NCBI GenBank assembly: GCA_029204045.2
Contig: CM055076.1
Span: forward strand, 20,276,269 to 20,340,268
From: Tillandsia leiboldiana
Lineage: Eukaryota; Streptophyta; Magnoliopsida; Poales; Bromeliaceae
Direction of reading: 5' to 3'
Length of the DNA stretch: 64,000 nt
Part shown: piece by piece, positions 1 to 9,699 of the stretch
Numbering within the stretch: the stretch's first letter is position 1
Layout: every line of letters begins with the position of its first letter
Translations under genes and position numbers: made by a program
Notes under the pieces: model-generated
What the model was told of the DNA's origin: nothing
The model's input: the letters and a program-made list of their open reading frames with translations, nothing else
The model's database searches: none

Positions 1-462
1 TTGGTCAAAAAAAAAAAAAAAAAAAGAAAAAAAAAGAAAAAAAACTTACTACTGTAACCTCAGTAAATATTCATCTTTTTATTTTTTTTTTCTAACTTCC
101 AAAAATTTATTTATTTTTCTTAAAATTTAAGTTGATGCGTTTAGATCTGCCGCCGTCAAATTCTATTATTTTTTTATCTATTTTTTATAATTTATTACTG
201 TATGAGGAATGCTATTGTACATCCATAAATAGGTGTACATCTTACACCCCCACCCATCCAAGGGTGGGGCTTCTCCACCCATCATTTTAAATAATGGATA
301 AAATTTACCTCATCCTTGAATGAATGGAGTACACTTAGCTTTTTCCATTTACTAATCAATGTGATGTGACTGTGAATAACTTTCTCTATAAAGCAGTCGT
401 CGTACTCTATAGGCTGACAGTATTCCAAAGCTCATGCCTCCTCACAGACTTTTGCACTCAAT
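1..462. other. AT-rich intergenic DNA
   Basis: The segment opens with A-runs and T-runs, then AT-rich sequence with a short C-rich patch near 245-285. I see no convincing coding potential, RNA gene or bounded mobile element. Confidence 0.6.
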
Positions 463-545
463 TACATTTTAGTGGAGTGGTGAAGCAGCTGCACATAGAG
501 AGCTATCCGAGGAGGATTATGGAGTCGGCAATCGATCAACGAGAA
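463..545 (+). pseudogene. Relic resembling the leader/start of the CNL gene
   Basis: About 80 bases align by eye with the leader and start-codon region of the CNL gene at 51700-51800. Both have a GTGAAGCAGCTGCAC block, then a GGAGGATTATGG block containing the ATG, then a TCGGC(A/G)ATC stretch. Here the segment between the ATG and TCGGCAATC is shortened, and no NBS or LRR coding follows. The short open frame over this stretch (366-554) has no family features. I infer a truncated 5' fragment of a paralogous resistance gene; chance similarity of a short stretch is the alternative. Confidence 0.4.
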
Positions 546-554
546 ACTAGGTAA

Positions 555-720
555 CACTAATTGAGTTTGACTGATTTGTAAGTTTTATCTATGAAAGTTT
601 TATCTATGAAACCTTCATTTTCATTTGCTCCCCTCTTCCAAAAAGTATTCAAAAAATTACTTCTTTCTAAATTTGAATACATGCTCTATCTCTTTTAAAC
701 AATATTTATTATTAATTTTT
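555..720. repeat. Dispersed repeat, copy 1
   Basis: The stretch contains AATTGAGTTTGACTGATTTG, TCTATGAAA and CCTCTTCCAAAAAGTATTC. The same order of blocks recurs at 2140-2290, and part of it recurs at 24610-24720. No terminal structure was identified. Confidence 0.4.
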
Positions 721-750
721 GTACAAAATTATAATTTTATTTTCTTATTA

Positions 751-1793
751 GGGAGTGTTTGGTATAAAACTAAAGGGGGATAAAAAGGATATCCCTCTTA
801 TCCCCCCCTTATCCCCCCCACCCCACCCCCTCTTATCCCCCCCTTATCCCCCCCCCCCCCCCCCCCCCCCCAAACAAAACCTAAATGGTTCCCCTTTTAA
901 AAAGGCTATCCCAGCTTGTGTTTTGACTGATGAGGACGTCAGACCTAAACGGGGGGAGTCTGTAACGCCCCCAATAGTCCCACACCGGATGTGAATGAAA
1001 TTGTGATTAGATTTATATGAGATATGGACACTAGTAATAATAACTGGGCTTAAGTATTTTGGGCTGTGATTTGGGTTCAACGAGTTATTATTGTTAGGGG
1101 GGCCCGTCCCCCCCTTGGGGGAGAGGGGGTGGAAACAAGGTTGGCTAGAGGGGGGGGGAGGGGGGATTTTAAAATTTTTAATTTTACTTTTTGCCAAATC
1201 TCAAAAATTTATTTATTTTTTACTTTTTTATTTAAATTTATTAATTTTAAAATTTATACAAATTGTTTATATAAATTTTTAAATTTATATATATTTAAAA
1301 ATTAAAATTTTTGCTCCCTTTTGTAATTTTTTAAGATAATTAAAATTACAATTTTCAACATTTATAAATTTTTAAATTTAGAGAATTTTTTAATTTTATA
1401 GCTTTTTAAATTTTTAATAAATTTTTAAATTTATAAATTTTTAAAATTTATTAATTTTGAAATTTATATAAATTTTTAAAATTTTAAAAATTTTTAATAA
1501 TTTTTTTTATATACAAATAAAATATAAATTTTATAAATTTTTTAAAAGCATACAAGTCAAAATTTTATTTATTTTAAAAAATCATTATGATTGAGGACAA
1601 TTTTGTTATTTTATATAACTATTACTTTTTATTTTTCTTATTCTTTATTATCACACCAAATATAAATTCTGTTATCATTAAAACTAATCTAATACCCAAC
1701 CAAATATTTTTTTACAATGGTTCCAGCTAGTTTTTATATTTATACTTATTTCTGAAATAACTAGTTCTTTCTTATCCCACAACCAAACGAAGC
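751..1793. mobile_element. Tourist/PIF-Harbinger-like MITE 1
   Basis: The left end begins GGGAGTGTTTGGT and the reverse complement of the right end begins GCTTCGTTTGGTTG. Both are flanked by TTA (748-750 and 1794-1796), the 3-bp target duplication typical of PIF/Harbinger elements. GTTTGGTT-type terminal inverted repeats are characteristic of Tourist-like MITEs. The interior is AT-rich with TTATCCCCCC blocks and a GGAAACAAGG motif shared with the second MITE at 2521-3428. There is no transposase. A TRIM LTR-like fragment lies inside, and a C-run near 850-871 is likely hard to sequence. Confidence 0.6.
920..1097 (+). mobile_element. TRIM-like LTR fragment inside MITE 1
   Basis: A purine-rich tract (AAACGGGGGGAGTC, 947-960) is followed by TGTAACGCCCCCAATAGTCC from 961. 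The sequence then runs through CAACGAGTTATTATTG to about 1097. The same order (AAACGGAGTGAG, then TGTAATGCCTCAATAGCCCC, then CAACAAGTTATTAG) occurs in the small TRIM at 62264-62590. I read it as a polypurine tract plus 3' LTR of a related TRIM that entered or recombined into the MITE. The 5' half is missing. Confidence 0.5.
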
Positions 1794-1796
1794 TTA

Positions 1797-2517
1797 TAGT
1801 ATAGCGGCTGAAACAAAAAAAAAAAAAAAAAACAAAAAAGAGAATAGTTGTGTAGTATAATTTTTTTTTTTTTTAAAAAAATAAAAAAAAAAAAGAGTAT
1901 ATCATAGAAAGTGAAAAAAATCTATAAAGTACGTATAATTAAGCCAAATAAAAAATTCAAATACCGGTTTATATAAAGGTAAATGCTAACTGTACATCTT
2001 ATAAAAAAACTAAAGTTCAAACATTCTTTGTACATTGTTTTCTTAAACTATAGACCTCTAATATTGGGTGTGCAGACAATAGTTTCTCCCTCAATTAACA
2101 ACAGTGTGGAGTGGGGGCAGACGGACGGATTTTTCTGTCGGCAATAATTGAGTTTGGTTGACTCGTAAGTCTTCTCTATGAAACTTTAATTTCATTTCCT
2201 CTCCTCTTCCAAGAAGCATTCAAGAAATTACTACTCTGCAATTTTTCTTCACTATGTAATATAAACATGTTAAAAATTACGAAACAACCATTTGTCTGTA
2301 AAAACTTAAATTGCTACTGAATGACGTTCTTTTCAATAATCGTATTCAACATTCTTTCTTACGGTTGCACTTGAGTTCTTTTTTATACGCCTACACCATG
2401 AAGTTGAATTAAATAGGTGAAAATTATGAGACAAGGGTCGGGAGGGATTTAAACTTGGGACCTCCCATTCTAATATCATATTAAATAATGTGAAATAAGA
2501 ATTATTTTTCGAAAGCT
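1797..2517. other. AT-rich intergenic DNA
   Basis: A-runs and T-runs at 1815-1895 are followed by AT-rich sequence. The second copy of the dispersed repeat lies at about 2140-2290. No gene was seen. Confidence 0.6.
2140..2290. repeat. Dispersed repeat, copy 2
   Basis: Shares GTCGGCAAT, AATTGAGTTTGGTTGACTCG, CTCTATGAAAC and CCTCTTCCAAGAAGCATTC with 540-720 in the same order. Boundaries are approximate. Confidence 0.4.
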
Positions 2518-2520
2518 TAA

Positions 2521-3428
2521 GGCTATGTTTGGTTGGGGAATAAAGGGGCGATAAAAGAGTTATCCCCCCTTTATTCCCCAAACACAATAAAAAAATGGAG
2601 GGATTTGTTATCCCCCCTTAACGGGCTATTCTAGAATAGCCCGTTAAGAAAGGGGATAACAATTCTCCCTATTTGTGGAAACAAGATTGTTCCCAGGGAA
2701 CAACCTTGTTTCCATCTTTTTTTTTAAAAAAAAAAAAATTAAATTAAAATTTATGAAATTTTATTTTTTTTATTTTATAAATTTTAAAATTTTTAACTTT
2801 AATTTTTTATAAATCTAAAAAATTTAAAATTTTAAAAATTTAAAATTTATACAAATTTTGTATATATAATTTTTTAATTTTTTATGGAAATATTTTAATT
2901 TATACAAATTTAAAAATTAAAATTTTTGCATCATCTTTTACACATTTTTCGAGATAAATTAAAATTTTTAAATTTAAAGAAATTTTAAATTTTATAACTT
3001 TTTAAATTTATAACTTTAATTTTTAATAAATTTATAACTTTAATTTTTAATAAATTTATAAATTTAATAAATTTTTAAATTTTAAAATTTATACAAATTT
3101 TAATTTTAATTTTTAAAAAATTAAATGGTATTATTTACTAAAATATAAACTTTAATTTATACAAAATATTAATTATTATTTAATTAATATTTTATATTAA
3201 TTAATTAGATAAAATATTATTATTTTAAAATTATAATTACTCTTATTTTTTCACTATTCTCGCTTCTTCCAAGAAATGAACCAAACACAATTTCAGCTAT
3301 TCCTAAGAATAACAATTTTACAAACCAAACACTAATTTTCTTTTATCCCTGACTATCCCGGAATAGCAAGTTATCCCAGAGTTAAAAAATTTATCCCCAA
3401 GCTCATAATCCCCGAACCAAACGGTACC
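2521..3428. mobile_element. Tourist/PIF-Harbinger-like MITE 2
   Basis: The left terminus is GGCTATGTTTGGTTGGGGAA. The reverse-complemented right terminus is GGTACCGTTTGGTTCGGGGA, giving an imperfect terminal inverted repeat of about 20 bp. Flanking TAA duplications lie at 2518-2520 and 3429-3431. The 908-bp interior is very AT-rich, carries TTATCCCCCC blocks near the ends and encodes nothing recognisable. TIR and TSD together support a Tourist-like MITE related to the 751-1793 element. Confidence 0.7.
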
Positions 3429-3564
3429 TAAAGGTATTATATTTGGGCTTAAGGATTTTTGAATTTGATTAAAATAGGATAAAATTTAGGGCCAGTTTAG
3501 AAGTTGAAATAAAATATTTAAGAATAACTTTTTCGGCATAAGAATTTTCTTGTGTGATTGTAAT

Positions 3565-3677
3565 TGTTGAGACCAAAATTTTCGCCACTTGAGAAAGGAA
3601 CACGTGGCATTTACCATCAGTTGAAGACATCAGCCGACGAAGGGAAGAATAAAGCTAAGAAGGATCCGCGGCTCGAT
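3565..3677 (+). repeat. 5' LTR of the outer gypsy element, part 1
   Basis: Starts TGTTGAGACC after the GTAAT duplication and matches 11788-11900 with about 11 differences. It is interrupted after TCGAT (3673-3677) by the solo LTR. Confidence 0.85.
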
Positions 3678-3939
3678 TGTGATGATCCGGACTTCTATAG
3701 AGACTGTTGCAGTGATTACAGTGACTACAGGAAGCTCACAGAGTGTATCAGAGCTAGTAGTGTCGAAAACGAATTTTTAAAATGGATCCGGCACGAAAAA
3801 CGGAGCAAGCGGGCTTTCCGGGGGCTTTCGGCAAAATTTCGGATGAGAATTTGGCGAAATGGACAGCGGATTTAGACTCAGCGCGCGAAAACGGTCAAAA
3901 TGGTATATTTACTTTATTTTTTCGCCAAATTTTACTGTT

Positions 3940-3982
3940 CACCGGAACAGTAACTCCGCCGGCCGGAATTACTGTTCCGGTG
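3940..3982. repeat. Inverted repeat (14-bp arms) in the solo LTR
   Basis: Arms CACCGGAACAGTAA (3940-3953) and TTACTGTTCCGGTG (3969-3982) are perfect reverse complements around a 15-base GC-rich loop. A palindrome lies at the comparable position, upstream of the TATA box, in the Tekay LTRs. Confidence 0.8.
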
Positions 3983-4132
3983 CCGGCGGCGACCTGCGGG
4001 CGGCGGCGCAGCAGCGGAGCACGGCGGAGCACAGCGGCGCGCGGCGCGGGCAGCGCGGGCAGGCGCGGGCAGGCACGCGGGAGCGCGGTCCACGGCCTGG
4101 CGTGCACCGGGAGCACCGAAGATTCCCCTTGC

Positions 4133-4308
4133 CACGTGGCAACTCCTGATTGGCTGGCCGGCCTGGGTTGTCTGTGACACGTGGCAGCACCCCATTGGCC
4201 GACATTTTCCGGAAGACCCGGCGCGGGGACCGGGAAGTGCACTATGTGGCCACGTGGCGGTTTCTGAGTGGCCCTTGCACAGGCTGTTTCCTGTTTTGTG
4301 GACACGTG
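4133..4308. promoter_or_regulatory. CACGTG (G-box) cluster upstream of the solo-LTR TATA box
   Basis: CACGTG cores occur at 4133, 4178, 4251 and 4303, each in a CACGTGGC context. CCAAT-type sequence (ATTGGC or TTGGTCC) lies next to several of them. G-boxes are bound by plant bZIP and bHLH factors. Role as an LTR enhancer is inferred from position 75-250 bp upstream of the TATA box. Confidence 0.6.
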
Positions 4309-4382
4309 GCGCGTCCTGGTTGGTCCATTTTGGTGTTTCCTGTTCTACCCGGGATCTGGTGAGGAAGATTCCCTTGGCCCAT

Positions 4383-4390
4383 TATAAATA
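4383..4390 (+). promoter_or_regulatory. TATA box of the solo LTR
   Basis: TATAAATA is followed by a CT-rich leader-like tract (4436-4497) typical of plant transcribed 5' regions. It lies 75 bp downstream of the last CACGTG. Confidence 0.6.
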
Positions 4391-5150
4391 GGATCCCTCA
4401 CCCCCTCCCATTCTCACCTCGGGATCCGAGCCTTAGAGAGAGAACCAGAGCTTGGGCTCTCTATGAAAGTTTTCCCTCTCTCTCTTCTCTCTCTCCCCTA
4501 GAAATTTTAGAATTTTTGGTGTTACTGATAGTGAGTTATCTCCGACGCGGCGCACTGCGACGATTTTCTTTTTGGGCCCATTTCCTGTCGCAGTTCAGTC
4601 AAAAAATCCCTGTGAGCTAACCAGGAGGAATTTTTGAACGAATTTTGTGGCAGTGCATTCCTAAGAGGTAAGGCTTCGATTGTCGTGTTGATCACTTCGC
4701 TCCATTTCGTACTTTTGGCATGATTCCCAAGGCCTCTTTGACCCCCCTTTTTGCTGTGGAAATTTCTGGACAGCATCGACTTCTCCGATTTTTATCTTGA
4801 TGTAGGAGCATCAGATCGAGGCGTTTAAAGAGTCGATTTCGATCTACTCGTCGCAAGGAACGCAACCGTAATTTTTCTGGATTTTTCTGAGCACTATACA
4901 GAGGTGAAAAACTCCTCTCTTTTCGTGCTATTTGAAAAATAGCAAAAGCTGTATTTTTATGAATAATATAGTTACACCCTGTACAATGTGTGTTGCTGTA
5001 GGGCACCGTTTTCGGCAGACAGCAGTTTTAGGGGACTGTGGACAGCCAGGAGACTATCTGGGTGTGTTTTGAGCTGTTCGAGGTGGGCGATTGTTGCTTA
5101 CCTCATTTTTGACAAGCTCACTGGGATTATTAGAACTCCCCTAAAATATT

Positions 5151-5280
5151 GATAAGAACCATTGGGACGAACTAATATGACAATTGATGAGAACCATTGG
5201 GACGAACTAATATGACAATTGATGAGAACCATTGGGACAAACTAATATGACAATTGATGAGAACCGCTGGGACGAACTCT
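5151..5280. repeat. 35-bp tandem repeat, about 3.7 copies
   Basis: Units begin GATAAGAACC or GATGAGAACC at 5151, 5186, 5221 and 5256 and contain TTGGGAC and AATATGACAATT. It is internal to the solo LTR and has no coding role. Confidence 0.85.
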
Positions 5281-5922
5281 CCTAAAATTTAATATGACCC
5301 CACAGATTATATGATAACTTATCTTGGGACACTGTGATTGGGACAAAGGCTATAATCTCGCATGCAAATAATTTTTATATCAGTACAGTAAATCCATCTT
5401 TTAAAATAAATATTTGACACTTTTTACAGCTTTTAAATGGTACAGTTGCATGCTTGCTTGGGCATCTAGTTAGCCCCTATTTATTGCTACACTATCATAT
5501 TGGGACTTGACATGTTTTATTGCTCTCCTTTGCATTCAGATGCTTGTTGCTCGAGTATGAGCAGGGGTTTGGGATAGTGTGGTCGAGATTGTACTAGATT
5601 GTGGACTGGTGGGGTATTGCGGTGACCGCGGACAGTAGGCGGTCGACCGGATGTTTGTCCTTGCATCAGATTGGGGTTGAGTCTGGTTTATTTTTGCATC
5701 AGATTGGGTATCGGGCTTTTTGCTAGTGGATGGAGTTTCCCACTTATTGAGTACTATTGCATCAGTGGATGGAGTTTTCCCACTTTGATCATAGTCATGA
5801 TCCAGTCCTACTATTGTGATACTTGTGAGACATGTGCTACAGAGATACTTGTGATACTGATGACAGAGATACTTTACTCGTGTGGGTCACTCCCCTCGAG
5901 TGCCACTCCGGAGGTAGGCTTT

Positions 5923-6168
5923 CTTTTTGGACCCAGCCGTGTGTGCCGGTCTGATACTTATTTTGGGATGCGAGCCGTGCGGGCCGATCCCGCGGTTTCG
6001 AGCCGTGTGTGCAGATTCCGCTAAGCATGCAATACCAGTTTTAGGCTTTTTGGACCCAGCCGTGTGTGCTGGTCTGATACTTATTTTGGGATGCGAGCCG
6101 TGCGGGCCGATCCCGCGGTTTCGAGCCGTGTGTGCAGATTCCGCTAAGCAGGCAATATCAGTTTTACT
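5923..6168. repeat. 123-bp tandem duplication in the solo LTR
   Basis: Two nearly identical units begin CTTTTTGGACCCAGCCGTGT at 5923 and 6046. Each contains TTTCGAGCCGTGTGTGCAGA. Confidence 0.85.
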
Positions 6169-6826
6169 GATGGTACTAGATTGGGTTATTTGGTCAGACA
6201 CTGTTTCCTGATGCATTCATACAATCATTTCTTTCGGTATCGCATTTAGAGGCATGCTAGTGGTGGTTTCCCCTTTATTCAGCAGTTCTGTTTACAGCTT
6301 TACCACTTATTCCTTTCTTGCCTCTAGTAGTCCTAGTGGGTGCGTCAGAGTTGAGGTTTTTGCCCACTAGGGGAGGCTACTGGTTTATCTGGTAGTTCTC
6401 ACCCCTATTGTTGTTCCTCCCTTTCTTCTCCTTTATTTTGCAGAGTCGTCTGCGGGAGCTGCTAGGCCATCGACAGTTGATCGAGGTAAGGGGATCGCTG
6501 AATAGATAAATCTCCTGGGAGACTGAGAGCTGTTAGATAGATGCTGCACCCTTTACTCAGACTGTGGTATTCCTCTTTTGTTTTAGGTCTGGCTTTCGCC
6601 AGCTGGTTGTACTATTTTGGTGAGCTGGGAGATTATTGTACTTATTACAGCTTTATTTGTAGTTCCAGTCTGAGATACTATGTGGTTCTTCTACTTCAGC
6701 TCTGTATTATGCTCTTTTATTGTTCATATTATATCGGAGCAGGTTACCAGCGCTTCGTGTACTCGGGAAATCCCGTGTGCATGGCGGATCTGTTGGCGAG
6801 CCCGGGTTCCGGGGCGTGACATCGAT

Positions 6827-7724
6827 CAAGATTGATTTCAGTCGCGTAAGAGTATAGCACACGACGTATGCCATCGGTTGAGAGCATCAGCCGACAGGAG
6901 GAATAGCCGATAAGGGGGATCATCGCCTCATCCAAGGTCGGCTTCGGCAGAAAGCGAACATCGGACCGCTTCAGTCAAGCGACGAAAAAGGTGGAGGTTA
7001 GAGTCAACCTTCAGTTGCTCGGGTCGATAAAGAAAAGATTTCGAAAGGGATGAGTGCAAGATTTGGGCGTGTATCCCGCAACTAACTCGGAAAGACAAGT
7101 AGCGCACAGCATTGGAAAGCGCCGAGAATCACACCCTGGCGCGATAGCAAGAGGATGAACCTGGGCGAAAAAATGACTATTATCCTATTTGAGGGGTTTT
7201 AGACTCAAAATAAAGTAGTTGAGGATTCCACGGTGATTTTCCCCAAATCACGTCGATAATTCAAAATCGACGCATGTAAATATGGTTCGGAAAGTGTATA
7301 AATACTCAAACTATCGAAGGAAAAGGGATCCGACAATCTCGTAAACCCGTGATCACCCCTACTTTTTCATATCTTTACTGCTTTCCTTAAGAGTAGATTA
7401 ACTGTAAGATTTACCGCTTTTCTTAAGAGTATATTAATTGTAATTGGCTACCTTGGTCTCTTGTAACCCCATTCCACTCATTACAATTTTCATCCCACAA
7501 TAGGCTCCTTAGCCTTTTTGTGTTTATCCTATCTGTGCCTCTTTTTCTGTCTCCACATCTCGATTCGGCTACTCTAAGCCGAACGGTCATAAGAGTTACC
7601 AGAGGAGAACCCGGCCGAGCAGATCCCTCCTCGGCCCGATCGCTTGATCCAGTTGGCACGCAGCGCATCACATCTCAGAGAGTCAAACGGGGCCGATCGC
7701 GGACCACCATTTTCAACCCCAACA
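6827..7724 (+). repeat. 5' LTR of the outer gypsy element, part 2
   Basis: Resumes after the solo LTR and its TCGAT duplication, matches 11901-12701 plus 24204-24300, and ends CCCCAACA. Together with 3565-3677 it gives a 1,011-bp LTR. Confidence 0.85.
7297..7304 (+). promoter_or_regulatory. TATA box of the outer gypsy 5' LTR
   Basis: TATAAATA sits in the LTR; the equivalent in the 3' LTR is at 12371-12378. Promoter role inferred from sequence and position. Confidence 0.55.
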
Positions 7725-7729
7725 ACTTA

Positions 7730-7748
7730 ATTGGCACGCCCGGTGGGA
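7730..7748 (+). other. Primer-binding-site-like sequence of the outer gypsy element
   Basis: TTGGCACGCCCGGTGGGAC begins within a few bases of the 5' LTR end. It starts with the TGG expected of a tRNA 3'-end complement. I cannot name the tRNA from memory. Confidence 0.5.
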
Positions 7749-7784
7749 CACTCAGGTAAGTTTTACCTACCTCCTACCGTTATC

Positions 7785-9480
7785 ATGTTAGAGGACAATA
7801 GTATCATCCTAAGGAAAAGAGTCGTACCTAGACAAGTAGGGGACGACCAAACCAGCAGCGCCGGGCAGGCAGACCATCCTCCACTGACGCCACCAGAGGC
7901 TCCTGAAACTAGCGGGAGGTCGGCACCACACGAGCCGACCTTGGCCGAGTTAGTCGGGCATACGACCCGAATGTTGGACCGTGTCGAGAGGACGCAAGCG
8001 TCCTTCGAAAGGAAAAGCCAGGCGCGGGAGGTCCGCTTGGATTCAATGATGGTCGTCATATTGTCCTCAAATGAGAAAGTGGCTCAGATAGGGCAAATGC
8101 TGGCCCGAAATGAGCCATACGGTGGAGGGTTTGCCTTCGTAGGACCCCAGCAATTGCTGACGCAATCGATCACGATGGCGCCGGCAATGCCGATAGTGCA
8201 ACCTCAGGGAGTTCCACCGCCGGCGGCTACTTATCAAGCGGTGCAGCCGCTGGGGGCAACACAGCCGCAGTGGACCCCGTACCAGACGGGGATGTGGCCG
8301 ATGTGGCAGAATATCGGTCAACAATCAGACTCCTACTGGGGGGTCGCTCTGCCTCCTCCACCGTCGTTCATTCAGCTACATGCTAGAGGCGGGAATGACG
8401 GGCAGGTCCCTTCGTAGGGATCGGTTCAGGAACAGGCTGGCCATTACGGGCCGCTACCTCCTCCAGTGCAGCCGGCGATTTCGGTACCTCAGGCTGAGCT
8501 TGTCGAAAGAGCTAGGGGAAGGAACGACGAGCAGGTCCCTCCACAGGGACCGACTCAGTACCAGGCAGGCCATGGTGGGCCACCGCTCCCACAAGCGCAA
8601 ACGGCAGCCCCAGCATCGCAAGCTGGGCCCGCCAAGTTTCAAGCACGTCAGGCTAGCCACTGTGGGCTGCCACCTCTACCAGCACAGTCGGCGACCCTCG
8701 TAATTCAAGCCGGATTCGCTGAAAGGGCTGGGGGCAGGAATGACGGGCAGGTCTTCCCGCAAGGACCACCTCAAAATCAAGCCGACCAATATAGGCTTCC
8801 ATCTCTTTTGGCGCAATCGGTGGTCCCAGCACCTCCAGTGGGGCTCACCGATATACACGCCCAAGTGGAGGAGATAATCCATAATACCTTCGCCACAGAG
8901 GCCAGGCCGGCTATTCGGCCAGTGTTCAAGTCTCCGTATCCTGCTCATATCGATACAGACTACTTGTACCCGGCCAACTGGAAGATACCGAAGTTTGACA
9001 AGTTCTCTGGTGAGGAGAACGAGAACACCACCGAGCACGTAGCTCGATTTACGGCCTAATTCCGAGAGGCGGACGCCAGCCCGTTCCTAAAAATGAGGTT
9101 GTTCGGTACGTCGTGAACCAAGACGACGTTCTCGTGGTATATCAACCTGCCTCACAACTCTGTCAAGGATTGGGACGAGCTGGAGGCGAAGTTCCACCAG
9201 CAGTTCTATTGGACTGTACCCGAGTCTTCGATTGCTGACTTAGCATCACTTCGGCAGGATGCCGATGAGTCGGGCGAAGAATTTCTCAACTGTTTCAAGG
9301 CGACGAGGAATTGGTCCTTTGTTACAATGCCCGAGGCTGAATTTACTAAAATTGCTTTCAACGGCTTACGCTACAAGACTCGAGATCACTTCGAGGGTCG
9401 ATACTTTCCTAATCTCTTTGATTTGAGGATTCAAGTTGCTCAATACGAGCAATTCCAGAAAAACAATAAGGAGGAGCGGC
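7785..9480 (+). pseudogene. gag-like ORF of the outer gypsy element, broken
   Basis: The likely start is ATG 7785 (MLEDNS...). The N-terminal part is acidic and coiled-coil-like. It is followed by a proline/glutamine-rich stretch in which a motif like GGNDGQVPPQGP recurs about three times. A Retrotrans_gag-like region follows: NWKIPKFDKFSGEEN, then FREADASPFLKMRLFG, then a LINL/WDELEAKFHQQF-type core around 9140-9210. A TAG at 8415-8417 and a TAA at 9057-9059 interrupt one frame, and a shift is needed near 9110 to continue. In the family, gag forms the virus-like particle. No enzymatic domain follows, so this is a decayed gag of a non-autonomous element. Confidence 0.6.
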
Positions 9481-9489
9481 CGAAATGGG

Positions 9490-9697
9490 GCCGCGGACAA
9501 AAATGAAAGAAGCCGAAAGAGCACAATGTCTCTTTCGTCAAACAAAGCTCAGATCACCGGGACCCGAGTAAAGAAAGTGAAGGCGAGTCTTCGGCCGCAG
9601 ACAAGAATGAAGGAAGCCGAAGAAGAACAATGTCTCTTTCGTCAAACAAAACTCGGATCACCGGGACCCGAGTAAAGAAAGTGAAGGCGAGTCTTCG
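9490..9697. repeat. 104-bp tandem duplication in the gag-like region
   Basis: Two units begin GCCGCGGACAAAAATGAAAG (9490) and GCCGCAGACAAGAATGAAGG (9594). Each contains CTCTTTCGTCAAACAAA and ATCACCGGGACCCGAGTAAA. Confidence 0.8.
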
Positions 9698-9699
9698 GC

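Larger units (their letters stand above)
3678..6821 (+). mobile_element. Solo LTR (3,144 bp) of a Tekay/Del-like family
   Basis: Starts TGTGATGATCC and ends GGGGCGTGACA, with exact TCGAT target duplications (3673-3677 and 6822-6826). The end (GGCGGATCTGTTGGCGAGCC through GGGGCGTGACA) matches the reverse complement of the Tekay LTR beginning at 12702. The length (3,144 versus 3,153 bp) and internal layout also match: palindrome, CACGTG cluster, TATA box. No second LTR or internal region is present, so it probably arose by LTR-LTR recombination. The GC-rich section at 3960-4100 produces spurious open frames on both strands. It interrupts the 5' LTR of the outer gypsy element. Confidence 0.85.

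Noticed and set aside
366..554. 62-residue open frame as a small gene
   Set aside because: Only the stretch resembling the CNL leader is notable; the peptide itself has no family features.
927..960. CTGATGAG, a hammerhead-ribozyme-like core, next to an LTR as in plant retrozymes
   Set aside because: The required GAAA and GUC elements and stems are not present around it, and the related TRIM at 62264-62590 lacks CTGATGAG. Chance match.
844..1197. 117-residue minus-strand frame ending in a glycine run
   Set aside because: Created by the poly-C/poly-G tracts of the MITE; no domain and no conservation signal.
3782..4305. Overlapping open frames on both strands in the solo LTR
   Set aside because: GC-rich LTR sequence removes stops in many frames; no motifs.
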